Shown one piece after another: positions 55,201-64,000 of a stretch of 64,000 nt of DNA. The DNA is from Isoetes taiwanensis (Eukaryota; Streptophyta; Lycopodiopsida; Isoetales; Isoetaceae), in NCBI GenBank assembly GCA_021234155.1, contig JAJEKV010000008.1, positions 9,140,445-9,204,444 of the forward strand. The letters are read 5' to 3'. Within the stretch, counting starts at the first letter, position 1. The number at the start of each line of letters is the position of its first letter. The notes beneath the pieces are model-generated. The model had not been told where the DNA came from and searched no databases. It saw only the letters and a program-made list of their open reading frames with translations. The position numbers were made by a program, and so were the translations under genes.

Positions 55201-55715
55201 AATAATGGCAAAAAATCCCGTTCTCGTCTCCCGTAAGCTTCTTGATGCTCTTCCTTCATTTTGAGGCTTGTCTTCAAGCCTTCATTTTTTATGCATACTT
55301 TTCCTACATCCTCCAAAATCTGTAGCTTACTGGCGTTGATGGAAGCTAAGTAAAAACAATTCCTTAGAGGATGCTTTTTGCATGCACTTTTGTTCAATTT
55401 TCATTTTGTAATGTTTTCTATTTTGTTAGATAGTTTCCCAAGCGAAATAAGCATGGGTTCCACACTATTAGTCCTCTTTTGCTTCCTCCGATTACACATC
55501 TTGCGATATCCGATATCAGTATCTAGAGATGCCTTCTTCTGATGAGACTGAAGAAAGAATCTAGTGATGAAGATGAAGATCAGTCTGCCCATAAGACCAT
55601 GTGATGTTGCCTCTCTCCAACAGCACAATAAAATCTTCCCTCCACCTCCCCACAAAGCACAAGCAATAGGCAACTCCCCACAGGCAGCCAACAATACCTG
55701 CTAGGGTGCCAGACA
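52201..55715. other. Unassigned DNA, possibly 5' remnants of the LINE
   Basis: No intact gene. At 52,975-52,990 a TATTAGAGCC stretch resembles a decayed initiator-Met PBS but no LTR pair is visible. A small GATA/GGAT microsatellite lies at 53,190-53,215. A plus-strand stretch at 53,582-53,760 (LGHGVPTLAANTIPIIGTCI) could be diverged coding sequence of the LINE that follows; not provable here. Confidence 0.3.
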
Positions 55716-57760
55716 TTGCCCCAGACCATCGAGCAACAAGACCGAAGATGCAGGAGCCACAATGTGATGGTCCGTGGCCTCTCTGAAGAAGCAAGAGAGA
55801 ACCTCATTGGCCGACTCCAGACATTGGTCCTTTCCGACATGAAGTTCCATGCCCCTGTACACATTGCCCGGGGAACTCGTCATGGTTTTCAATGCCCCAA
55901 TTGCCCACGCATTGTCAAATTCACAATTGCGAATGCACTAATACGAAAGGCCATACTGCGCCAAGGTGTGAAACTGAAGGACGCCTCAATATATGTCGAT
56001 CACGACCTCATACCCCATGGCAACATGAGTATCATAACAAGGAGCTAGCTCATGTAAGGACCATCAACCATACTGGGGAAAATGCCCTCCTAGTCATGTG
56101 CAAAGCACGAGTGGTCAGATTGCCTACCGCTGAGGTCATGGATGTGGTACATAGAGAAGTTACAACCTCCCGGGGTACTGTTGCTATAGCTGTTGTTGAG
56201 GCTACCACTGTTGCTACTTCTTACATATCACTCCAATGATATATACCTTTTATATCTATAAAGCCTTGTTCAAGACTTCTTCAGATAATTCATGATCTCA
56301 CAATCTGCAAATCCTCTTGATGTGTCATAGTGTTCTAGCTCTAGTTCACCAAAAGCAGAAAAAGATTATAAATATTTGAACCAAATTATGGTAATTCACC
56401 ATCCAATCGGGTCAATTGGTGCTAAGAACTTGCAGTTTATGGCAAAGCAATAGGCCAAGGCAAATTATCAATCATAGATCTTAGTTTCTGGGATAGGAGA
56501 TAGTCGTTTAGATTTTAGGGAGCTAAGCAGATTGAAGACTGCTAGGATAGAAGATCGGAGATGCAGAAAAGCTAGATTTCTTGGAGTCGATTGTCGCCGA
56601 AGACATTTGGAGCAGATCCGATGTAGTTATCTCTCTTTATGGCATCAGTTCCCCGTTTAATGAGGTCGTAGCCTTCTTTTCAAAAAAGTCTGCTCTTTCT
56701 GTCGTTTCTTGCGTTTACTTCCCCTCATTCAAATACAGCTCACACCCTTTTGATGTTGAAAATATCTTTCTTTAAGACATATTATTTAACCTTAGCTAAT
56801 ATAAGATTTCCTTATAGCTAATATAAGATTTTCCTTTGCCATTTATTTGCCTTGCCTTACCAACAATTTATCGAACTTATGCACCCATGCTCATCCACCA
56901 ATACTATGTCCAAGACCACACCCCTCGAGCTACCATATCTATATCATTACTGCTCCTGCTGCTGCCATTTTTGCCCCCGCTGATACTATTGCCGCCCTTG
57001 CGTTGCCAGTTGCTTGCACTAGCAACCCTTGGGTACCGCTGCTGTTTCCATTGTTCCTCCCCCTCTTATGCCATGTCCTGATGCTGCCTCCCCTTGCTGC
57101 TACTGCAAGTCCAAGGAAGCCAATGTCTGCCATCCCAAAATAGGAATTGTGCTCGCATATATTCTCTTGGAACTCTAAGGGGTTTCATTGGCAGAAGAGA
57201 GATAGTCTCAACTCCATTGCTGCAGATATGAGTTTCATCTTCCTTACAGAGACCTCAGAACATGCTGGGCACATGCTACAATGAGTGTGCAGACATACAG
57301 GAATATGGAGGTATCTCTTGCTACCGCCCTGACACCATCAGTTTCTTTGCAGAGAATAGACATACGCAACCGTTACCTGTGGATACAAGTGCAGAATTAT
57401 AGTGGCAACCCTTTCTTTCTGGCAACATGCTACTTTCCACATGCAGAATCCAACTCTATCGCTACGACACACATGTGAATAGACTAGAGTTGTATCTCGA
57501 TCTATATGATGACATAGATCAATACTGAGAGTTGGGTTGAGTCACATTACTTGGAGACTTCAATACATGCATCGGGATAAAGCAACTCATGAAGTTTGAC
57601 CTCTTAATGGAGGACATGCTATAGCTCCGCCCTGCAAAGACTACTTGGCTATGGGCATTAGATGACAGGGCCCACCTGGTCACACACCATAATTGCTGCA
57701 GACGTGCAACATCTTTGACTTGGTCATCTGCAATGATATGGCACAATGGCCACTATCTGC
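55716..57760 (+). mobile_element. Degenerate L1-like LINE remnant
   Basis: At 55,716-56,048 a 110-codon ORF resembles the L1-type ORF1 RNA-binding domain: SHNVMVRGLSEEARENLIGR, VHIARGTRHG, RIVKFTIANALIRKAILRQG, LKDASIYVDHDLIPHG. From about 57,150 onward, broken frames resemble an apurinic-type endonuclease: FIFLTET near 57,235, RNRYLWIQVQNYSGNPFFLA and CYFPHAESN near 57,368-57,450, and LLGDFNTCIG at about 57,546-57,575, the GDFN box. No reverse transcriptase is seen, so only the 5' part is present. Confidence 0.6.
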
Positions 57761-58954
57761 CAGCTACACTTGTAGCTAGGAAAATTAGGAGGGCGGCTCC
57801 AGCGCCACAGATTGAGCAGGATCTTTGCCTAGTCATGCACCTTTGAGTTGGCACAAACAAAGTGTAAATTTATGTAGGGTCTTTTTAAAACTTCTCACCG
57901 GGAGACGAGTCAAACTAAATTATCCAATATGACATATATAAAAGGGATTCATTGGTAATCTGTATACTGTACTGCGTTGCGCCTGACACGTCAAAAGCTA
58001 AGACAATTTCGTATCTGCTCAAGTATTACAAATACCTCTTCCCTTATTTGCACAATTATTCTTTGCACAATGGGTTACACAACAAGGTTCGTGGAGGTCG
58101 ACGCTATCAATCGTGCTCACGTCCATGATCAAGGTTTGGAGCTGATGCTGACCAAACCCACAACATGTATATGGTAAGATAGACGAGTTGAGAGAATATG
58201 TTTGCGGCAACAAGAAGTTGAATGTTTTTGGTGGATAATATCATCCACTATATTGTTATACGGGAGCGGATTATAATTATATGAGATGAGAAGATTATAC
58301 ATGGAAAAACACATGTATTAGATAATGAGGATTGTACAATACGACTGGCAAGCATGAGCATAGCTATATGGCTATGTCACTAGACTTAGGATTGGCTCAC
58401 ACATGTTAATATATCACATAATAACAAGGTAGTGGTCGTGGATGTTGAAAGGATTTAGTAGTATCAAATGCCACATTATCGAGGATGTCAAGGATGTCGA
58501 TTGTGACATTCAAATGTATGTCATATTGGAAGAAGGGGTTAAACCCCCTTTAGAGCCCATTACGACAAATAAATGGTCGAGCTCCGATTGGGGGTGACCC
58601 CTTAATTGCATGCCTTTTCCAACGCTATCCTGGAGCTCCGATTGGGGTGACACGATTCAAGATTTAAGCATCGAGATTTAATCTGCATCAACGATAATTG
58701 CATGCCTTTTCCAAAGCTATCCCACGGGTAAAAGCACGCTGTGGTGTATCAAAAACACGCATTTTGACGCCACATTTTGGCACCACCTTTGTGGTAGAAT
58801 CGGGTGGTGCATACCGAAGCGGAGATTGCGGGAGTGCGAATTAATGAGCGTCGGTTATTTTGAATTTTATGCCACGTCATTGTCCACCTTTTTGAATTAA
58901 GAAATAATCACCTCTTCTTCTGTTTTTTTGCCGCTTCTTGCCGATTGAACCCTG
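57761..58954. other. Unassigned DNA upstream of the three-module locus
   Basis: No gene seen. A diverged direct repeat pair (GAGCTCCGATTGGGG...TGCATGCCTTTTCCAA) lies at about 58,580-58,632 and 58,633-58,725. The last ~90 bases are T-rich and probably leader to the ATG at 58,955. Confidence 0.4.
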
Positions 58955-61149
58955 ATGGAGTCAGAATTGAACGCCACTGGTTACACGATGAAATCTCTCC
59001 TCAAACAAGAGATTGTGCCCCACGAAGATCTAAAGAAGCTTTGGAATGACAGAGTTCCAAATAAATCTGGCTACAGGTATTTTCCCCCAAATGTTTTGTT
59101 CAAACTGAAAAATTAAGGCATATGTTTTCTTGTACAGGTTGAAGAATCTAAGTAATGAACAATACAAAGAGTTCATGCAAATTTACAAAAGAATTACAGG
59201 GAAGCCACATACATGGGGTGGAATGGCTCCTGGAACCTGGGCAGTGGCTTATTATCTGCATATAAAGGGGGAGGGTGTTAATTGGGAGAGCTTCTCGGAT
59301 TATTATAAAACTCTCGATGAGAAAGCAGAGGCCAGTTCTTCTAGACCCAAGAGAAAGCATAGGCAAATCCAACCTGACGAGGAGGAAAATAGTAAAAGTG
59401 ACAGGGATGATGAAGATGATAGGGAAAAAACCAAATCAGGTTCCTCTAGACCACACATTCAATCTGAACTCACAATCAAAACAGAAAAAGCGAGCAATGT
59501 TCTCGAGACCAAAACATGCCATTGCGGTATGTTCAATTATTAGTTGTGTTACAACAAAAAAAAAATCTCAAGCTTGATCTAGATTGTTTCTATCAACACA
59601 AAAAGATAACATCAAATCCACTTCAAGAATCGGTATGTCTACTACCATTTTGCATCATGTTGGTCAGATTGTCATGTTGTGTCTCTATATGATGCCATCG
59701 TGGGGCATTTCGTGCAATGGATGCCAGAAGGATAGATGAGGTATGTGTGGTGGTGGTGAGTTGTTGGCATCCACCATGTCCCACACCACACCCCACCATC
59801 TCCCACCACTACACTCTACCATCTCCCACCGCCACACTCCCACACCACACACCACCACCACCACCCACCACCACCACCACCCACACCACCAGACTCCACC
59901 ATGTCCCACACCACAATCCACCACCACCACACTCCACCACCACTACACTCCACCACCACCACACCACACCCCACTACCACACCCCACACACTCCCACCAC
60001 CACCACACCACACCCCACCACCACACCCCATCACCACACTCCACCATGTCCCACAACACACCCCACCACCACCACCACCACCACCCCACCACCACCACAC
60101 ACACCACCACCACCACCACAGCGTGTTGTGTGGTGTGTACTGTGCACCGTATGTTGTGTGGTGTGTGGTATGTGGTGGTGTGTAGAGACTACCTTGTGTT
60201 GTGTGGTGTGTGATTGTGGTTTTCCATCAGTACGTGGCTTACTATGTTAGGAGGCTGACGTAGTGTTTTGTTTTGCAGACTATGGCAGACTTGTGAAGGA
60301 ATGGTTGGCTGCAACATCAGCTAGGTTTGATAGATGCAAGCAACGATTGCAAGAAAACGAGGATAGGAAAAATGATATCAAAAGAAAGATTGAGTTGATG
60401 GAGCATAAAGCATCAGAAATTAGAGCTGATTTGCACAGATGGCAATCAATCATGACAGCAAATCCGAAAGCAGCAGAGGGTGTTCGGGTTGTAAGTGAAC
60501 TAAAGGATGAAAAGCTAAATGGTACAGTGTTGCCTAGGCTGAATCAATTAAATAAGAAATTAGCAGAAACTGAAATTGAGCTAAAGGCATGTGAAGACTT
60601 ACTGCTGGAGCTGCTACCTCGAATGCAAAGATTTGAGATTTTTTCTGAGCGTAGTGGTCATGACACTCCTTTAGATCCTACACTTCCAATGCTTCCTGAG
60701 GCAGAAGAAGAGGGTGATGAAGGTTGTCTATTTTGTGGACGTTGTCTGAAATGGGAGGGTAAAATGTTGCCAGTTGTGATAGCGTAATGCGAATCCCAAG
60801 ATATCACATTCCATGTCTATCACACCATTTGAGGTAAATATTATCATCTCTAACCCTCGTCTAAAGGCTCTATTGATTTTGAATTTGTTTTGCAGACACT
60901 CTAAAACCTGCTGCAGCCCCAGTTGTGCCCACATTATGACTGAGACATGGCTTTTGGCTTTTGGTGTTCGAGTGGTACCACAAGAACCAATAGACACAAG
61001 TAAGTGCCTTAACTAATGTTTACTGATGTTGTCACAGGTCTACTGACTTAGTGTTTGCAGAATTGCGTAAATTTGAGACCAAGGATATCCAACAGCTTAT
61101 CCACGCCTCGATCAGTTATGAGATCAAGATACCTCCCTGTTGTACCTAG
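58955..61149 (+). CDS. Novel coiled-coil, Cys-rich nuclear-type protein (five exons)
   Basis: Exons 58955-59076, 59138-59526, 60279-60833, 60896-60999 and 61061-61149 join by GT-AG sites. The N-terminal 80 residues form a compact domain (LKNLSNEQYKEFMQIYKRIT, KPHTWGGMAPGTWAVAYYLH) unknown to me. Then come a basic PKRKHRQ signal, an acidic stretch, a coiled coil (RFDRCKQRLQENEDRKNDIK onward, ~100 residues), an acidic PEAEEEGDEG, and a Cys/His cluster (CLFCGRC...ASC...YHIPC...TCCSPSC). The last block is in frame only if one A is added in the AAAA run near 60,762-60,765, so there is a 1-base frameshift or base-calling error. About 419 residues; function unknown. ATG chosen as the first in-frame Met before a good donor. 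Confidence 0.55.
59757..60120 (+). repeat. (CCACCACCACAC)n microsatellite in intron
   Basis: About 360 bases of degenerate CCA/CCACAC repeat, followed by a GTGTGGTGTGT-rich 80-base tract of the opposite composition (60,123-60,212), so the two can pair. All lies within the 752-base intron 59,527-60,278 of the upstream gene. Long ORFs on both strands here are artefacts of the repeat. Confidence 0.9.
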
Positions 61150-61320
61150 AATTCACCCCATTTGATACTCCTAAGTCAATCCCATTTGCTCACGGGAGAG
61201 ACTCCAAAACGAAATTTGGATAGTGAACCCAATGCAAATATCAAGTAAGTACCGATGCCACATACATGATTTATTTTTTTGTATTTTTCTGTGGTCTTCC
61301 TCATTTCAATTATGTTGCAG

Positions 61321-62194
61321 AGATAAATGCTACTGCAACTGGAAGCCATCACGAAGAGATTCCTAGTGCATCTGTTTTAGGAGGGAAAATTAATTCTCTT
61401 GAGATTCATTCTGCACGGGGTCCTTCACCAGAAAAAAGTTTTGGTGCTGAACATGAGCCAAATGCGGATGCAGGTGATGAAGTTGACAAAGAAACCCCGG
61501 ATCCTGGACAAGATGCAGACTGCTCAACGAGTCCAATACAACCTCAACCAAGAAAAACCAAGAGGTTAACTGAAATTCTCCTTGTTCTGGATTTTAATGG
61601 GGTTTTAGGCAAGTTTTATGACTTGAAAGAGAGGATCCCTGCATCGGCCGAGCCAGAAGTGACCCTCCAGAAATTGAACAATCAAAAGTTAGCAGTTTCC
61701 AGGCCTGGATTACAGGAGTTCTTAGAATGGTGTTTTTCAAAATTTGAGATTGCATTGTGGTCCAGCATGGCTAAGAGTAATGTTGACTTGTTGATGAGAA
61801 AGTTGCTGCAGGAATATAAGGGCAGATTTCTTTTTATTTGGAATCAGGATGACTGCACCAACACAAAATTAAAAGTGGTTAATAAGCCAATTTTCCTTAA
61901 GGATCTGTCCAAAGTGTACCAGAAATTTTGGAGATACCAGGTGACAAACACATTGTTGATAGCAGATATAAGGGTTCTGCCAACCAGCCGAACACAATGA
62001 TATGTCCAAATAGTTTTGCTCCCGACAGGTTGGATTCCAATTTCCTTTTGGAGCAACTCAAACCATGGCTGGAGGGACTTCTGGCTGCAGAAAGTAAACC
62101 AGCTTATGTGAAGGAACATCAAATGTGGAACATGTGGGATTCTGAAGAGTCGCGCAACTGCATGAAAATGCTCGACAAGTATTTTCATAAATGA
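61321..62194 (+). CDS. FCP1/NIF-like HAD-fold phosphatase-like protein
   Basis: After an acceptor near 61,320, a Ser/Glu/Asp-rich stretch leads to the FCP1 homology domain: ILLVLDFNGVLGKFYDLKER at 61,580-61,640 (D-F-N, so the second Asp of DxDxT is replaced, as in the plant DLNG-type subfamily), VSRPGLQEFLEWCFSKFEIA, LWSSMAKSNVDLLMRKLL, then KHIVDSRYKGSANQPNTMI and WLEGLLAAES to TGA 62,192-62,194. The frame shifts near 61,965: TNTLLIAD belongs to one frame and SRYKGSAN to another, consistent with loss of a 7-base tandem repeat AGCAGAT. Catalytic activity doubtful. It could be one gene with its neighbours; the join to the upstream exon is unresolved. Confidence 0.6.
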
Positions 62195-62277
62195 ATCTTG
62201 TAAAACTCTTTGAAAGTCAATATAAGTAAAAAACATTCTATGATATGTGTTGTAATTTTTCAATTTAAAATATTTGA

Positions 62278-63244
62278 ATGGATTGTGAGCAAATGTTCTC
62301 GTGTGTGTTTAGAACTAGAGATGATAGAGCTTCGGCAGTCCCTGACTATCTAAAGCCAAATACACATCTGGAAGTGGTGCTGAGTGGAACCGGAACCGCC
62401 GTGGATTTAGCTCCACCGACATCAAAATTTTGGAAGCGATCTGCGGGGTTCAATGATCAATTGATCCTCCTCTTCTCAAGGTGATACTTTCATCTGATTT
62501 GTGATCATCAGGATTGTGCCATCATATGCATATATTTGCAGATACATGGAATACTACTTGATTCTCCAAGGAATGAGCCATCCCTTTCATTTCTTTGACC
62601 CTCTTTTTCACTCGACATTGTCCAAGGACACAAATAGTTACAAAACAATAAGGAAACATGTGAATCTGGATAAGTGCCAGTACATGTTTTTGCCTGCTTG
62701 TGATGGACATCACTGGACCTGTTTTCTGATTGTAAGCCACGCGTGTCTCGCACAGAGATATAAACCAGGGATATATCACTTTGATAGCTCGGGCTTGCAT
62801 GGCAGAAGCAGACATATTGAGAGGTTAGTGCTTGCTCATTGCATTTTGCTGTTGTGGCACAATGACAACAAACTTTGAGTGCAGGTTCCTGGAATTGCTT
62901 GGACACAATAATTTTAGCTTTACAACCTCAGATGTTGTGAAAATTTCCAGAACGCCTCTTCAAACCGATGGTCATTTATGTATTCCTATGCCAGTATGTT
63001 CGTTTATGCACAAATTTGTGAGGGGGTACTTGAAAAGAGTGAATATATTGTTGCCGATCTAGTAAGTCAACTTAAATGTAGCAGACAAACCAAACTCATT
63101 ATTGACAAAGTGTGGTTAATCTGCAGGTTGTGGACATTTGAGACCCGTGATCTAGTTGATGTTAGAGTGTTCATGCTTGAAGTTTTAAGATTAGAAGCAA
63201 CAAAAGCGGGCCCGAGAGGAACATATGTATTGGGAAGTATTTAG
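62278..63244 (+). pseudogene. Ulp1/C48 SUMO-protease-like gene, degraded Cys box
   Basis: Exons about 62278-62482, 62541-62821 and 62885-63244. The first ends with KRSAGFNDQLILLFSR, resembling the Ulp1 start. The second holds CQYMFLPACDGHHWTCFLIV with the catalytic His (HHW near 62,708) and GIYHFDSSG with the catalytic Asp (near 62,780). The third has PLQTDGHLC, matching the Q-(N/D)G-DC box, but Asp is Leu and the frame changes just after the Cys. The helix YSYASMFVYAQICEGVLEKS and the C-terminus to TAG 63,242-63,244 are in another frame. Either a short indel inactivated it or the base calls are wrong here. The family removes SUMO from proteins in the nucleus. Confidence 0.6.
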
Positions 63245-63457
63245 GTGCATGAGTCACCTCGTACTTAAATCATCGTATATCTTTCTTATGTACATAATTG
63301 TTATTGTAACCTCGATTCATTTCAATGAAAATTCATATTCAATTCATCTCACAAATAAAGGAATCAAGTGTTTCAGAAGAATTCAAATCTTCAAAAGAAA
63401 TCAAGACAAACTCATTTTCACAAATTGAAGCATAAAACTTCACATGAGTTAAAAAAA

Positions 63458-63952
63458 CTACGTAATAGTTTTACATTTCATCATCATCGAAAAGAACTTG
63501 GGTAAATTCTGTAAAATTTTCTCCTCATCTAAAGGATCCAGCCTATATACAGTCCTGTTTTGACGTTTAGTTGGTGGCCTGTGAAGTCTGATTGCACAGA
63601 TCTGTGTTGTGAATACTATGCCTAAGGCGTCTTTACTGCAAAAGATCATAGGCGACAGTTGATCTTATGCCTTCTTGTAATACATACCTTCTATGACACT
63701 ATCACCGGCGAGGTACCATGTTCCATTGAGTTGGAAGTCTTTCTCCACTATCCATTTTGGTTTTGTGCACATCGAGAATCCAAAATTCAGAACCCTCATC
63801 ATTCCCTTTGAACAACGACGAAGAAAATTATCACCAACTCTAAGTGCCTCTGCTAACATCGTGGGATTGGAGGAGAACAAGGACTCTTTGGATTTACGGT
63901 CCTCAATGTCGGATGCACATTGGAGGATGGTACAATAACTTGAAGTTTCCAA
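63458..63952 (-). CDS. Unrecognised minus-strand ORF at the right edge
   Basis: Two ORFs in one frame separated by a single TAA (63,665-63,667): METSSYCTILQCASDIEDRK ... PKWIVEKDFQLNGTWYLAGD down to the TAA, then ICAIRLHRPPTKRQNRTVYR and an acidic DPLDEEKILQNLPKFF end. Residue use looks coding-like, and a GTATGT donor with a TTGCAG acceptor around 63,680 and 63,640 would remove the TAA but not keep the frame exactly. Convergent with the locus on the left. No family recognised; it may continue beyond the window. Confidence 0.35.
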
Positions 63953-64000
63953 TCATCAACATAGTGCTTGTTCACACAAACGTCCCACATGCCAAAGATG

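Noticed and set aside
59685-60250. Long Thr/Pro/His-rich and Gly/Val/Trp-rich ORFs on both strands
   Set aside because: They are translations of a CCA/CCACAC microsatellite in an intron; no start context, no homology, and overlapping on both strands.

Overview
This window is nuclear DNA from a land plant. The evidence is GT-AG introns throughout, a DCN1-like gene with eleven short coding exons, PPR and subtilase pseudogenes, a MULE transposase with a FAR1-like zinc finger, a retroelement primed by initiator-Met tRNA, and tRNA-derived SINEs. The density of decayed mobile DNA suggests a large, repeat-rich genome. I cannot name the species from sequence alone.

Layout. Bases 1 to about 23,096 (copy 1) and about 26,144 to 45,292 (copy 2) are the same direct-orientation segment, separated by differential insertions, deletions and one inversion. 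The sequence 23,097-26,143 (PPR and subtilase pseudogenes) is probably the start of copy 2. If so, the duplicated unit is at least 22 kb and its left part in copy 1 lies outside the window. An uncollapsed-haplotype assembly artefact is a live alternative.

The core of each copy is a giant Mutator-like element: 9,746-22,558 in copy 1 (12.8 kb) and 32,926-44,757 in copy 2 (11.8 kb). It has terminal inverted repeats of about 250-280 bp and the same 9-bp target duplication, AAGCACTTG, on both sides in both copies. It carries a decayed multi-exon transposase, a fragment resembling a Ulp1/C48 SUMO protease, three unrecognised ORFs, and kilobases of a minisatellite whose unit (GGTTAATGTGGCCAT) also occurs inside the terminal inverted repeats. 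Nested in it are one SINE shared by both copies and one SINE in copy 2 only.

Copy 1 alone holds a non-autonomous LTR element (TGATAC...GTATCA, 5-bp TSD CATTC). Its 5' LTR was split by a roughly 1.3-kb inversion, and the intact empty site survives in copy 2. The element carries short hairpins with a conserved GYGGA loop and compensatory stem changes. Copy 2 alone holds a 3'-truncated pogo-like transposon inserted at a TA.

After the duplication comes the one clearly intact gene, a 254-residue DCN1-like cullin-neddylation protein (46,352-48,993, +). It is followed by about 10 kb of largely unassignable DNA with remnants of an L1-like LINE. The right end (58,955-63,244, +) is a three-module locus: a novel coiled-coil/Cys-rich protein, an FCP1/NIF-like phosphatase-fold protein and a Ulp1-like protease. 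It shows a few frame breaks that may be real decay or sequence error.

Two observations bear on data quality. Differences between the two copies cluster at CAG/CTG trinucleotides, and nearly all in-frame nonsense codons in the giant element are TAG. Both fit heavy CHG cytosine methylation, through base-calling error and through deamination respectively.
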